This document shows, piece after piece, positions 1 through 11,420 of a stretch of 64,000 nt of DNA. The notes under the pieces are model-generated. The model did no database searches and was not told the origin of the DNA. It was given only the letters and a program-made list of their open reading frames with translations. The position numbers and the translations under genes are program-made. The stretch is taken from positions 196,470,299 through 196,534,298 of the forward strand of contig CM041292.1 in the NCBI GenBank assembly GCA_023052935.1, read 5' to 3'. This DNA is from Piezodorus guildinii. Taxonomy: Eukaryota > Arthropoda > Insecta > Hemiptera > Pentatomidae. Positions within the stretch are counted from its first letter, which is position 1, and each line of letters opens with the position of its first letter.

Positions 1-70
1 ATTAAAACTTTTAATTTGTTTTAACGTGTGTTTCTATTTAATGACCGCACCCCAAACCATCTTCCTCATC
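1..70 (+). repeat. 3' part of a repeat shared with 10985-11060
   Basis: The segment contains a phrase ending in 'aaccatcttcctcatct' that recurs with few differences at about 10985-11060 and, reverse-complemented, near 56350-56400. In those copies it lies just downstream of a GAAAC-GTC motif. Only the downstream half of the repeat falls inside the window here. Confidence 0.6.
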
Positions 71-540
71 TAATTTCTCAACGGCCAAAACAACTCCATT
101 GATATAACTCGATAATATTTACCATCAAATTTCTAATACGGGGACTGTCGAAAAAACATCATCACGGAAAAAAACTATAACGTGTTAAACTTTTCATTGA
201 TAAAAAAGCTAAACAATTTAGATAAACTGTTTTCATTTATAACCAATAATACTCCTAAACGGTAGATCCTACTGATAATGTTATATAACAAAATATTTTT
301 TCTGATAATTATTGACTTGTATGTTAAATGACAAAATATTTTTTCTATATTAATTACGAAAACTGCGTCTGTGGCCAATACCAACAGAGCTGGAAATGTC
401 AAAAGGCCCCAACACTTAAAAATGTACAAGATTTTTGAGGTAAAATGAAAAAAATTTTTTATCTCTTTCAATTGATATTAATTTTTTTTCATAATTTATA
501 CTAACCTATATTGCCTTAATTCTAACAAGCTGAAATAGTT
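71..540. other. No recognisable feature
   Basis: AT-rich sequence with scattered stops. The longest frame (98 codons, minus strand) has no motif I recognise and a low-complexity composition, so I do not call it a gene. Confidence 0.5.
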
Positions 541-950
541 AACTTAACTCAGATTAAAAAATAAACTAAAGAGGAATTTAAAAATATCGGCATTTAAGCC
601 CTATCAGTATACTACCTACATGAATTAAAATCTATTAAATTTTACATCCGTATAGGCAATTTATTCATTTTGTTATAGCCATTATTATTGTTAAGAACAT
701 CGTAAATATATGCAAATGTTGATCTTCTGGTTTATTGGTTTTATTAAAAAACGTTTCTGTAACGCCTCAGATATCCAAAATACGAAATTTAAATTTTTAC
801 AACTTATGGGGTTTGACTGAACTTACCACGTTCACGCAGATGACTAAACAATAAAATTTTTCACAACCGCAATACTTTTCCCTTATATATTCATATAAAG
901 GTAACTGAGAGTAAAACAATATATAAAATCATCTATTTTCAAAGTAATGT
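541..950 (+). repeat. Decayed copy of interspersed repeat family A
   Basis: It shares the ordered phrases 'aatatcggcatttaagccct', 'attaaattttacat' and a terminal 'cgcaatactt..cc' block with the better copies at 11945-12750, 16765-29830 (split) and 36110-51160 (split). It is diverged and lacks the 5' part beginning 'ctggtgcgggcaacac'. No coding capacity is visible. Confidence 0.7.
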
Positions 951-1254
951 TAATTAAGTTACTCTACGTATGCTATCCATGTCGTCTTTTGAGAAACCCC
1001 TCAAAGCAGGGTTCTGTTTGAGAGCGGCTGTGGTGTTACACTCCTGCCTAACGTTATTTTATTGGATATAATTCGATTTGTCTTCGGGTTAATTGTATTA
1101 CGAAAGGTACCCTGTTATAAATTGAATTATATTGTGGAATAAACGTATAAAGGAAACATCTATTTATTATATATATATTATATATATATATATATAATAT
1201 GTAGGATCGAACATTTGGGTATCACTTAGGCCAATATCACTAAAAGTTTACTAA
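951..1254. other. No gene; (TA)n microsatellite
   Basis: Nothing coding is visible. An alternating TA tract occupies about 1168-1200. Confidence 0.6.
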
Positions 1255-1638
1255 ACAGATTCGTCTAATTCTTTCTTCTCCGAGCCCAACAATTTCACCC
1301 ATTTTTCTCCTCGCGAAGCTATCAACTTAATTATACTGACAGGATAAAGCTCATCAATTCTACGTTTGTAACCATCAGTATTCGCGTATGGGCTTACTTT
1401 CCTTGTGGACAAAATATTTTATGTAGAATCTTTTTCTCGAAAACACAAAGGCGTTGTACATCCTTCAAAGGAAGCAACCATGTTTCGCATCCGTACAGAA
1501 TCTCCTGGAGAATAATAGTTTTATAAATTCTAAGCTTTAAGATTCATGATAGAAGCCGCGAGCTAAGTAATTTCGCAATGGGACTTTATTTCCTTTTGTA
1601 TTTCGTTTTTTTTCTTTCTTCTAGTTATCACAGAACCT
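1255..1638 (-). pseudogene. RTE-clade LINE, C-terminal RT fragment (part 2)
   Basis: Read on the minus strand, several frames together give matches to the C-terminal part of the RTE at 26565-29800, including a YGCETW-like block, 'FEKK-L-KIF' and 'DELYPVSIIKLIAS'. It is broken by stops and frameshifts. It continues the RTE fragment at 2362-2810; the two were separated by the Jockey insertion at 1639-2361. It no longer encodes a working protein. Confidence 0.75.
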
Positions 1639-2361
1639 TTATTTTTTTTATTTATTAATTTATTGAATTTACTGTATTAGTGAATACATCAAGTAAATTG
1701 GCTCATAATATAGATAATGTACATGAAAAGACTTGAAGAGAATATGCCCATTGGCAACACTCCACTAGGTAATCTACACTAGAAGGTCTCGAAGCCATCT
1801 TCTTTTCAGACGCCTCGGAGGATTTTCAGGAATAGTAGAGGAAGCTAGGATTGAAACTAGTGGGTTAATGTGAGATTGAAGTTTGTCATGGAATGAATGA
1901 TACCTCGTACGGGCCAAATCAGCAACATATGGGTTATAAGGTCTTTATGGATGAGTTTGTTGGTGACAAAATAAGGAGCATTGAGGAATTTTCGAAGGAT
2001 TTTGGATTGTATGGATTGAATACGGGAAGAATTTGATGGTTTAGTAGAACCCCAAAGCTCAACTCCGTACGTCCAGACAGGCCTTATGATGGTAATATAG
2101 ATGAGTCTTTTGTAGTTAAGTGATAGGTTAGAGCGTCTGTCCAGTAAGTGTTGAAGTAAGCGTAAGCGTTGGGCAGTTTCTTGTCGTTTCAGTCTTGTGT
2201 GCGGATTCCAAGTTAGTCGTTTATCAAGTAGGAGTCCTAGATAGCGAATCTGTTCAACCGGGACTAGCGGAATATTATTAAAGGACACTGTAGGACAGGA
2301 TGTCGTAGGTTTACGACGAGGGGTAAAGGTAATTTGGTGGGATTTGTTGGAATTGATTTTG
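1639..2361 (-). mobile_element. 5'-truncated Jockey-type LINE inserted in an RTE
   Basis: The insert is 723 bp and minus-strand. It encodes the end of a Jockey ORF2: the 'IRYLGLLLDKRLTWNPHTR' block typical of the RT thumb, then the 'WTYGVELWGS' block, followed by a 3' UTR and an A-rich tail (T-rich on the plus strand at about 1639-1670). It is flanked by a perfect 12-bp duplication, ATCACAGAACCT, at 1627-1638 and 2362-2373. The RTE reading resumes on either side. Truncation at the 5' end is normal for target-primed reverse transcription. Confidence 0.9.
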
Positions 2362-2429
2362 ATCACAGAACCTAAATACTTAAATTTCTCTACATGTTTA
2401 AAACGTATGTTCTGATATATCAATATCAC
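1857..2429 (-). pseudogene. Chimeric RTE-Jockey reading frame
   Basis: This 190-codon frame begins in the host RTE (residues about 9-22, 'FKHVEKFKYLGSVI') and switches at the insertion boundary into Jockey RT. The fusion is accidental: the junction coincides with the target duplication at 2362-2373. The Jockey part runs from the RT thumb to about 60 residues short of the usual end, where a frameshift follows. There is no reason to think a protein is made. Confidence 0.85.
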
Positions 2430-2810
2430 CTAGATCTTCAATGTTTCTAATACTACAATATCTAATTCTAATTCTAATACTATATTACTATACTACGGCT
2501 CTCATGGTATAGTTTTATGGTTCCTTCGTCTTTTCCTAGCATTACCGAACCATCGGCGTGCCATCCAAATCTAAACATTTCTCGGTACGCATCACATTCT
2601 CTATGACATCTCCTAATGCTTAATTAAATAAAACAAGTGAAAGGGAATCACCTTGTTTTAAACCCGCTCGTACCTCAATCTTCTCGGAGTGATTAGGACC
2701 AATTTTAACTTTATTGACTGTTTCGGACAAGCACATCACTATTATTAACTAACATTCTAGGTATTTCCTGTTAAACCATGGTGTTATACAGCTTCTTCAG
2801 AAATACATAA
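2362..2810 (-). pseudogene. RTE-clade LINE, RT palm fragment (part 1)
   Basis: On the minus strand a block reads 'VRAGLKQGDSLSLVLFN', the RT region just before the catalytic YADD motif. It closely matches the corresponding block of the RTE at 28860-28920. Downstream residues fit 'VIENVMRTEK'. Stops and frameshifts are present. With 1255-1638 this forms a second, older RTE copy in the opposite orientation. Confidence 0.75.
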
Positions 2811-3059
2811 CAGAAATATAATATAAATAACAGATATTCAGCTATATAATGCTAAGAGAATAGTGTTTGATTTTTAGGCTCGGCGTCACCTGATAAGTTC
2901 TATTTCTGGTCTTCATTTCTATCATTAAAACTAAACGTATGTTTGTCCTGACGTTGGATTTACATAAGTCGTTTCCAATTTTGTTGACGATCATGTAATG
3001 ACCAATATATGACCACTATTGTACTTCATCTGCATTTTTTTTTCGAACTTTGGTACTAG

Positions 3060-3620
3060 GGGATTGTCAGCACACACCTATTTTATATTTAAAAGATCTT
3101 GTGGAGTATAATATATCTGCTATGCCACGTCTTCCAGGTTTGCAGAAATACACATTATCTGTCGCTATAGCCGTCACCAAAACTAAAATATCAATGTCTT
3201 CTCAATCACAAATACGAAATTATGTTCAGAACACAAAGAAATGACTGTACAATTAAAAGATCTCTATCTTCAGTTCCTTGCCTGGCAACCATGTGTGCTC
3301 TCTCTAATTCCTTTACATTCAGTGATATAAATCTGGATTTGTTCTTTTCATTCGATGAAAACTTTTCCTTTGGCATCTGCGAAAACATTTAACGAATAAA
3401 AATAACTTAAGAAGACTGCATACGACTGTAACGACGAGCTCTTTCAGAGCATTTAGTACTTCTTATATTTTCTTCAGTGGGGTCATCATCGAAGACTACC
3501 ACAGAATTATTGCCATTATTTCGCAGTACATATGTCATATAATTCTTAAAAGTTCGCTCCGTTGATGGATTCCAATGTACTCTGTGTCGAAGATCAAGCC
3601 TGCCTTTGTTATGGCTCATA
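3060..3620 (-). pseudogene. Decayed copy of an uncharacterised multicopy arthropod gene
   Basis: Three consecutive minus-strand pieces lie in different frames: 3407-3619 with 'VVVFDDD...STK...RARRY', 3206-3388 with 'FSSN-KNKSRFI...RDLLIVQ', and 3100-3205 with 'IATDNVYFCKPG'. The spacing resembles a widespread invertebrate protein family with 'VFDGY...STKD..HxRR', 'FLxN..NKxxFI' and 'DADxLIV' blocks. I do not know its function. This is pattern memory, not a search, and the copy is frameshifted. Confidence 0.4.
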
Positions 3621-3664
3621 TAATATTAACAGGCAATACTCTTCCTATCTGATTTTTTTTATTT

Positions 3665-3905
3665 TTTTATTGAATATAGTTTCATCGATTTCAAGTATTC
3701 TTCCTGGCCCTCCGATTTTAAATGTTTAACAATACCTCATGTTATGGGCACAAACCTCCCTAAAAAATGTATTCCACTGCACCACAGTATTGATCGAAAG
3801 ATTTAGTTTACACCACTCGACTAATCCTAAATTCTGAGCCCAGCTATGAATGTCAAACCAATAGAAATATTTATTAGCCCCCTTACCATGTGCCTTTTCT
3901 CATTT
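3665..3905 (-). pseudogene. Merlin (IS1016/IS1595-like) transposase fragment
   Basis: Minus-strand translation gives 'VVQWNTFFREVC', an internal stop, then 'KIGGPGRILEIDET'. The block 'IGGPGxIVEIDE' with an upstream 'W..FxREVC' is diagnostic of the DDE transposase of Merlin elements; the Asp of the block is the first catalytic residue. Only this central piece is seen and it carries a stop. No terminal repeats were found. Confidence 0.7.
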
Positions 3906-5760
3906 AAGTCATTACACTATTAATGCTCCATCTGTTCATCATTGCATAGTTGCATTTTTATGTCCTTTTGGACAATATTTTGTCTTCGAAAGTAATTTCC
4001 AGGTATTTAATGGCTAAGGTAGCCAGTGGTCCCGCTTTTGGAGTGATAGTCCCGATTTTTCGAAATTTGTCCCGCGTCCCGTGACGTTTTTCCAAAGTCC
4101 CGACTTTTAGATTTATGTTAAATTTTATGTTTATGAAAATCATTGTTTTGAGTTCGAAGAATCCTTCAATTCCTTTTGCGTTCTAAGAATCCTACGGACT
4201 ACGACGACCAACATATTGCTTTTGCTACCCAGTTACATTGTATTTGTCTCTCAAATGATACATTTCGTGTTCGAACTGCGTGCTGGCAAGCTTATTAAAC
4301 AAAGAAATATTACAAATATCCCTACTTACCATAGAAAATAAAGGTAATTAATTTATTTATATATTTCATTAATACATAACTTTTCTTTAAATCACCTTAA
4401 CATACCCGTAGTCTTCACATTTTATATTGATAACGAAAAGTATATCACCGACCTTAACCTTAAAAGACATTTTTGAAAGAAATGTACGAATAAAATTTTG
4501 AAAATATTTTACAAACTAATTTCGTTACAACAACAATAATAATTTAGGGCAAATTAATTCGGCAAAAGTTTTTGTTTATGACATTTTAGTAATTTTTTTA
4601 ATTCTCATAGACATATAATGTTGTAGTTTACTAGAGAGCAGTTAGATAATCACGAACCAATTTAAAATTTGAATTTATTTTTAAGAATCGAAACATACAA
4701 TTATACGTTTTGTCCTCAGTAAATCATCAGAGTGGACATCAGAAAAACCGAAATTAAGTGTTGAAACTTTGAAAGCCATTTTATGTGTCAAATATAATTT
4801 TACAAATTCTTGTGAAGATTTTTACAATATTTAAAAAAATAACGACAACAATCTTCTGAAACATATTCTCTCAAATAAATACATTTTTTTTATATTAATA
4901 AATTCTACTTATGTTAAATATATATTACGATATTATTTTTATTCTGTATAAAAGTTTTTGTCGATACCCTCCGCTCCTTCCTTGTCCTTATTAATGGCCT
5001 CTTCTTCAGTAGTCACCAGTTCCCAAATCTTTAACCTCTCAATTCCGAACAACAAAATAAAACAAAAGTAATAGCAGACAGTTCATACACACACATAAAC
5101 CACTCACAAAACAGACAAGTCCTATCAGGAGGTTAGCAGTTTAACTGAGGTAATGAGGTAGGGTTTCATGTTGTGCTAATGACGCATAAGTACCCGAATT
5201 TCCCGTTATAAAAGAGGTTTTATTTAATTAGTACACACCCAGATGTACCTGTAAGAAGAATAGTTACTGTATAAGTATGATGGCATAGCTTGCAAAAGAA
5301 ATGCATTCCTAGTACTATGGAAAAGAAAGCGGACACGATACGCGGAGAGCTGACGGTTCTATTATACTCCCACCCCCTCCCCGTTATCGGCCTAGCACTG
5401 GCACCCGGATCAGTACCATAACCTTCCCTTTATCGCCTTCCCCTTTGTGATACCTGATGGCCAACATAAAGCCCAGGCGATAAAGATAACGTTACCTAGG
5501 CCTCCGTGTTGTGTTAGGTCCCTTCTATGTTAGCGTCTTATGGAGCGTTAAGCTTTGATATTTTAAGTTTCGCGGCACATTGTATGGGTCATCTTCTTGC
5601 CCAGGTGATCATAAAACCAACAAATATAAAATACTAGTAAGGAGATGATTGGCAGAATGCTCTATTTGTAAACAAATAAACAACAAATAGGTATTGTAGA
5701 TGATATAAATAAAAAAAGTTCAATTTTTTCATTATATACTATATACCAGGCTTAACTAAA
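3906..5760. other. No gene recognised; TCCCG-iterated patch
   Basis: No convincing coding region. At about 4028-4112 the hexamer 'gtcccg' recurs at irregular spacing next to 'cagtggtcccgc', which recalls the terminus of some hAT elements, but no partner end or transposase is visible. A GC-richer patch at 5370-5560 is unassigned. Confidence 0.4.
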
Positions 5761-6794
5761 AAAAAAAAAAATTTAAACAATATGACCACAATAGCATTAA
5801 ATTTAGACTATACAATAATAATAAAATAAATACATATATTACTAATACAAAGGACAGAATAGAAAAATAAAAACATCGTTTATAAGATAAGATTACAAAA
5901 ATTGCTAAAAATGTAACATTGGCACATTACATAAAGAAAATAGTAAAGCAACATATATCCAATTGTAAAAGATTAAAAATATAGTAATACATTTCTAACA
6001 TAATATTGTAAATAAGCATGATCTTTATTTCGAAAAAACACAAATATTAAATACAGAACAAAAAATCTATTGATATAAAATATAAGAAATACTGTAAATT
6101 AAATATTATATTTAAAAAAAAGAATAATTATGCAGATGTAATAGATCTGAATTTCGATTTAAATTGTAAAAAAGTATTCTCAATTTGTTCTCTGGAAAAT
6201 ATTTATTATGATATAGAAACATTAGCAAGTACAGGTGGGGAGTAGAAATTGAAGGTCAATTTTAGTTCACTTCATGATTTGTTAGCCCATGTATATACAG
6301 TTTATTTTATTTTACATCATCCACCAACAGGAGTTGGCCCAATTACAGGTAGTAAATCATACAAAAAAAAAAAAATACATTACACTACAATAATTAAAGT
6401 AATAATAATAATTGAAATTCAAACTAAATGGTAATGTACTGCATACCAGTTTAATTTATATAATGAAACAAAACAAAAAAAAAAAAAAAATATATATATC
6501 TTACAAATATATATTTAACACATATATTTTAATTATATGAGAATGAAGTAAATATTACCACATAGTGACTATAATATTATAATGACGATTATGCAAATAG
6601 ATACAAATAAATTTGATAAATTGACCATTATTATATTAATATAGAAAATTTTAAATATAATAATAATGCAAAATATTTTTAAAAACAATTTAAGATAGAG
6701 AAAATTATTTATAAGGTTGTGAATTTTGAATACATACTATGAAATGTTGAAATTTTAAGTCTGATATTAATTTACTATTTTTAGTTTTTATTTA
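5761..6794. other. Very AT-rich, no gene recognised
   Basis: Low-complexity A+T-rich sequence with A-runs at 5759-5771, 6362-6373 and about 6474-6489. Short frames have no motif. Confidence 0.5.
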
Positions 6795-6800
6795 ATTTTT

Positions 6801-6834
6801 CTGAGGATGAGGCCGTCATGGACCTCGAAACGTG
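6801..6834 (+). repeat. Retroelement-terminus-like motif (GAAAC type)
   Basis: The sequence 'ctgaggatgaggcc' is followed by 'gacctcgaaacgtg', with GAGG and CCTC able to pair. It resembles the conserved CTGATGA-stem-GAAAC modules found near ends of Penelope-like and some other retroelements. No RT of that type is adjacent, so the assignment is tentative. Confidence 0.35.
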
Positions 6835-6929
6835 AAGAGATGTGGATTGATTTATTTATATTATAATAAATAAATAAGAGAAAGTTTCTGTTCTAGACTT
6901 AATATAATTAATAAAAAGTTATTATATTA

Positions 6930-7260
6930 TATTCATATAAGGCCTATAATATGTTGTTACTCTTGCCCTGTATGGTCTAACACATGCACGACAAATTATA
7001 AAACATTACAAACTTTGCAAAATAAATGCTTGAGGATAGTTGGCAGTTATCCTAAATGGACGCCAATTGACCAATTATATTATTGTTTAAATGTACCTAG
7101 TATTTCAAATTTTAGTTATAAATTAACAATATATATATTTTTTTAATTTATGTGCAAATAGTAAGCATGGTAACATAACAAGGGAAATTGTTAATTATTG
7201 TAAAGCCGGTCAAACTTATGAAGCTTACAAACATAAAAGGCTAAAACATATTTTTATTTG
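6930..7260 (+). pseudogene. LINE RT C-terminal fragment
   Basis: Plus-strand frames give 'LQNKCLRIVGSYPKWTPI' followed by 'LNVPSISNFSYKL', the post-palm region of Jockey/CR1-type reverse transcriptases. A further piece, 'NSKHGNITREIV', follows after a frameshift. It differs from the Jockey subfamily that dominates the window, so it is a second LINE lineage. Confidence 0.6.
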
Positions 7261-7394
7261 GATTAAATATTTCCATTTCTTATTACTTTTCCTTGTTTAA
7301 TTCTTTTTCATATTCTCATTTTATTTTATTTTTTTTTATTAGAGGGTTTTTCATTTCATTTTTAAAAAATTTTTTCCCTCTTGCACTGCACTTC

Positions 7395-8185
7395 AGTAGA
7401 ATTAAATAAAATCATTCCTCCGGTTAATTTCAACTCCATACAGCTTCCTTCGTCAGACACAATCTGGTATCTTGACTTTCTACTAGACAAAAGATTGGTG
7501 TAAAACCCACTTACAAAACTTTAAAAAAAGAACTCAACCGAATATTCGGCCAGTTATACAGATTACTAAACAGAAAATCTCAGCTTATAGTTGACAACAA
7601 ATTACTAATATACAGGACAATACTGAAACCTACATGGACTACAGACTTGAACTGTGTGGGACAGCAAAATATTCTAACATCAAACGCATCCAATCCAAAG
7701 TCCTCCGAACAATAGTTAATGCTCCATAATAAGTTACCAACTGTACCTTACGCCACGAACTTAATATTCCATTTATTTCAGACCTCATAATTCCATCAGA
7801 ACCATATTCATCATCCTAACACTCTAGCACAATCCCTATCCAGCACACCCATCCCTACAATGCTTCTCGAAGATTGAAATTGCAGTGGCTCGGAGACGTT
7901 TTGTAAACATTTTACTGACACTGGACAGATCCTCCAATTATGTACTGTATATTTTGGGCTATTGCGGCCCAACTCAGCCTCCACTGGCTCACACCATGGG
8001 ATTTCTTGGATTCTGCTTTTGCCTCTACAAGTGGGTAGAAAAGCCCAGTCTGGTGTCCCTTTAGTACATTTTATATAGTTATGATTGTGTGTATGATCTT
8101 TATTTATCTGTCATATTTGTATTTATCTCAATTATAGGTTCATGTTTTGTTTTTTTATACTTTGAATAAAATAAAGCATTTCTCT
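7395..8185 (+). mobile_element. 5'-truncated Jockey-type LINE tail
   Basis: The sequence is diverged but collinear with 20870-21600: the thumb block, the 'kigger' block around 7630-7700, the terminal arginine-rich block at about 7860-7900, then a 3' UTR ending in an AATAAA-like signal near 8165. Several frameshifts remove coding capacity. Confidence 0.8.
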
Positions 8186-8318
8186 CTAATAAGTATTTTC
8201 GTATAATGCTTGGTTTCTGTAATATTTATCTTTATAATGTTAAAATGAGGTCTATTCTTTAGTTGGGACCGTTTTGGAAGGCGGCCATTTTCGATTCCGA
8301 CTTGATTGAGGTGGCAGA

Positions 8319-8319
<1 letters not shown>

Positions 8320-8350
<31 letters not shown>
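8320..8350 (+). repeat. Poly(A) tract
   Basis: About 31 consecutive A residues, possibly the tail of an unidentified retroposed sequence lying upstream (8190-8319). No source gene was recognised. Confidence 0.7.
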
Positions 8351-8352
<2 letters not shown>

Positions 8353-8599
8353 TTGTACAGATTGGCTAAAATGTGAAAATCACATTGAAAATTTTCTTCT
8401 AATGATTTGCATTTTTCGGCCTCAGCTCTTAGACTATAAGAAAGTGTGCTACTATCCGCTCCTCTCAGGACGACATACTGAAAGTGAGATCCATAGCGAT
8501 TTTATTGAATTCAGATGAACTTAAATTTCTCCTGACATGAACCACTACAAGTGTTCTAAATAAAGTAGGGAAAAAAATCCTACATTTTAACCCGGAACG

Positions 8600-8705
8600 A
8601 ATCAAATAAATTGGTTTAATAATATAGTAACGCGAGATTTTTGCTCTTCCTGTAAAATTCCCTAGAATGGGTATAATACTTTTGGGAAATCGACGAATCA
8701 TTTAT
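8600..8705 (-). repeat. Decayed end of MITE-like TIR family
   Basis: The end of this segment ('cctgtaaaattccctaga' then 'acttttgggaaatcgacga') matches the terminal region of the elements at 56714-57100, 57392-57846 and 52640-52768. Only one end is found here. Confidence 0.6.
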
Positions 8706-10379
8706 GAATTTTACGGGCAAATCGCAAAAATTTGGGCTTAAATCCATTGGACTGCCTTACAGTCCTTGCGTTTATCAGATGTTTACCGCTAACCATATAT
8801 TGTAGGATTAGAGCAACATTATATATATATATATATAGTTGACATTGGGTCTGTTAAGAATTATCGATAGTCCGTGACCTCGAGAGCGGACGACCCTTGG
8901 AGTAGGGCTGGAGGGAACAGTGCTGGAGCCGAGAGATATATGGAGAGAGGGATGGGGGTAGAAGTAGGGGTGGTGGTGGGGGTAGGCTGTTGGAGCTGAC
9001 AGTCGGTAAATACTCCATTCATTTTCTTCAATGGCCTCTCAAGGAAAATGGAAAAAAGCCCCCTCGTGCGGAGAACTATGATTGATGCCTGTTGATAGCC
9101 TCCTCCTCCGGGATATCTGTCCTCTAGTCCACGACACAATAGCTTCTGTTTTTGATTCCCTTTATCTCCTTATATAGAACTAGATGTTTAGAGATTTTCA
9201 CACATGCCTTTTCTCCATACGATGTCTAATGTCGTTAAACTAAGTACGCGGTTGGAAGAGAATCGCTGAGAACTCCTGAAAACACGCATTGCAATCCAAA
9301 TATGGACGGCAATTCTCTGGATCGGAGTTGCTAAAGGCAGGACGTGAATATATTATGTTGTAAGGAAAGTTCGTAGGATTTTTCAATATTTCAATTTAAT
9401 CCTTTCAGTGTTTATAAAATCGTGTTTACTTTGTCAATGATGTTTGCGTGTATTCTTTTATACTGATAAAAGAATAGTTAAGGTGCTTCTATGAATTCAA
9501 CCAATATTTCTTATCTTTGTGTGGTATTTTGCTTGCTCAAAATGGAAGAAAAAAAAAATCATTTAGCGATTTAATTATTTTTTATTACCGAAAATGAAAA
9601 TCAACTGCAGAGACGGCAAACAAAAATTGCAATACAATGTGGTGATGCCTTAGAAGAAACCACCGTCCTCTAACGGTTGACTCAGTTCAGAACCGGAAAT
9701 TTTGACTTAAAAGTAAAGCACTCATTGATAAAAATAAAAAACAAAAAAACAGTTCGTCGTTGATAAACTGTTGATGATGACCAAATTCAAGCATAACTGA
9801 TTAATCAAATGAAAGCATAATTTTTTTATTAAATGATCTGATATCAAGAAGAATCTGAGGTTTTTATTGATATCACCCAAAAAAAAAACCGAATAGTAAA
9901 TTATTTTTTTTGCATTTTATTTCTAATTCGCCTCTACGCTACAGAGTCATTAGCGTCATCATAATAAATTATACCTTGTTGTAGTACCCTACAATCTTTA
10001 AATAGTCTAACACTATTGATATCTGTTTTTATTCGTTGCCGAGTATTTTGTTCAGTGTGTGGGGCAATGCAATATTTGTTCTCAATATAGTTAATTAAAT
10101 GATCGGATTGATTTATTTTATTTTTACATCTGTTAAATTTTATTTACTATCGACTGTTATTACATTAACTTACCAGTGAAATATTTTGAAAATTTTATTT
10201 TCATAATTTTGTACCTCTAGTGTGCAGGAAATTGGCCTCATTTGGGCAGTTTGTTCCCTGAGAACATTTAAGCCTTAGTTCTACTATATCAAAGTAATTA
10301 AATATAATATAATAGTACACCAAAAATGCTCTCTGTATGGAAAAGTTTTATTTTCTGAAATCTCTATGTTTGATATACG
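8706..10379. other. No gene recognised
   Basis: It contains an (AT)n run at 8821-8837, a GC-rich patch at 8870-9130 with no recognisable protein, and low-complexity AT-rich DNA beyond 9400. I see nothing I can name. Confidence 0.4.
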
Positions 10380-10382
10380 TAC

Positions 10383-10420
<38 letters not shown>
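10380..10420. repeat. (AT)n microsatellite
   Basis: About 40 bp of alternating A and T. Confidence 0.9.
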
Positions 10421-10421
<1 letters not shown>

Positions 10422-10440
10422 CTGTATATTAGAAAATGGG

Positions 10441-10924
10441 TTACAAAAGATGAAGAAGATTAACGATGTCGAAAATGGAAGACATTCTTAGGTACGGCTC
10501 AACAATTACATTAACACGCAGTTGTCCGTGATTCTGGAACCATTGTATCCTTTTCTCCAAAATATAACTCATTTTGAAATGACGAAACAAATGGAAAAAG
10601 GCGTTCAAGATAGAAGGAATTGAACAAAGAGCAGGTTTTGGTAATATATGATCAAACCTAGTACCCATACTAGGCAAACACCAGAATAATTGAGTAAGAG
10701 ATACCATTATTATTGGCGTTGATTAATTTATTTTTATTTTTTTAATTTATTTTTCATTTTAAAAACTAAAATTTTAGTCGCTTACTTTGGAAATGTAAGT
10801 CTACCTAAGGTTTTCGAGAAAAAAATTTTTACTCAAAAATGTTCACCTAAAAATGGATAAGGAACTTTGAGAATTTAGAAGATAGTCTAAAAAGTCTATA
10901 AAGGCCTAAGTATCCATAACTTCT
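10441..10924. other. Unassigned; 88-codon minus-strand frame
   Basis: A minus-strand frame of 88 codons (10441-10707) has normal composition but no motif I recognise. It may be a fragment of a dispersed repeat. The rest of the segment is A+T-rich. Confidence 0.3.
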
Positions 10925-11060
10925 TTAGGAACCGTCTCAGAGTCAACCCTAATGAAGGCCCAGAATGTAGGCCGAAACGTCGGCACATAATTAAAATAAG
11001 ACTTGTTTTAATGTGTGTTTCTATTTAATGACCGCTCCCCCAACCATCTTCTTCATCTAA
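10925..11060 (+). repeat. Interspersed repeat with hammerhead-like core
   Basis: At 10949-10981 the order is ctaatga, a GGCC/GGCC stem, GAAAC, GTC, close to a minimal hammerhead ribozyme core (consensus CTGATGA-stem II-GAAAC-GTC) with one G-to-A change in the first block. The downstream 'aaccatcttcttcatct' part is shared with 1-70 and 56340-56460. Such cores occur in Penelope-like elements, but no RT is present here. Confidence 0.5.
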
Positions 11061-11129
11061 ATATCCATAGTTGCAGATCTAGATATACCTCCTTTAATTC
11101 CAAATTTATGTTCACTACAACCCACTGGT

Positions 11130-11325
11130 CTGCATCCTCTCGTCTTCATCTATTCCTGACCATTCTCCGAGGCGGCTGAAAAGACGATGCGCCCTAGTAC
11201 TTTAAACGTTAAATAAACAATGAAGGACTACCACTAGGTACTATGCCTATACTATGCCCATATGTATTAACACATTTACTTAATGTATATTATTCTGTAA
11301 TACAGTTGTAAATAAAAATAAAAAA
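11130..11325 (+). mobile_element. Jockey-type LINE 3' terminus
   Basis: It holds the last arginine-rich codons of ORF2 ('ccgaggcggctgaaaagacg'), then a 3' UTR ending 'aatacagttgtaaataaaaa', the same terminus as copies at 32345-33000 and 62700-63385. It is a very short 5'-truncated copy. Confidence 0.75.
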
Positions 11326-11344
11326 GCTTATTCGTTAACGGATT

Positions 11345-11420
11345 CTTAGGTTGTTAATATCCGCTGGTCTAAATGGGAGAAGATTGTGTTAAGACTGATC
11401 TTGGGAATCGCGCATTGGTA
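11345..11420 (+). pseudogene. Possible RTE 3' coding scrap
   Basis: 'aaatgggagaagattgtgtt' and the following bases parallel the RTE sequence at 29667-29705 that encodes the terminal 'RWEDCVKADLG' block. The match is short, so this may be a small 5'-truncated RTE copy or chance. Confidence 0.4.

Noticed and set aside
8861..9139. GC-rich 92-codon minus-strand frame as a gene
   Set aside because: Thr/Pro/Ser-biased low complexity, no motif and no splice context.
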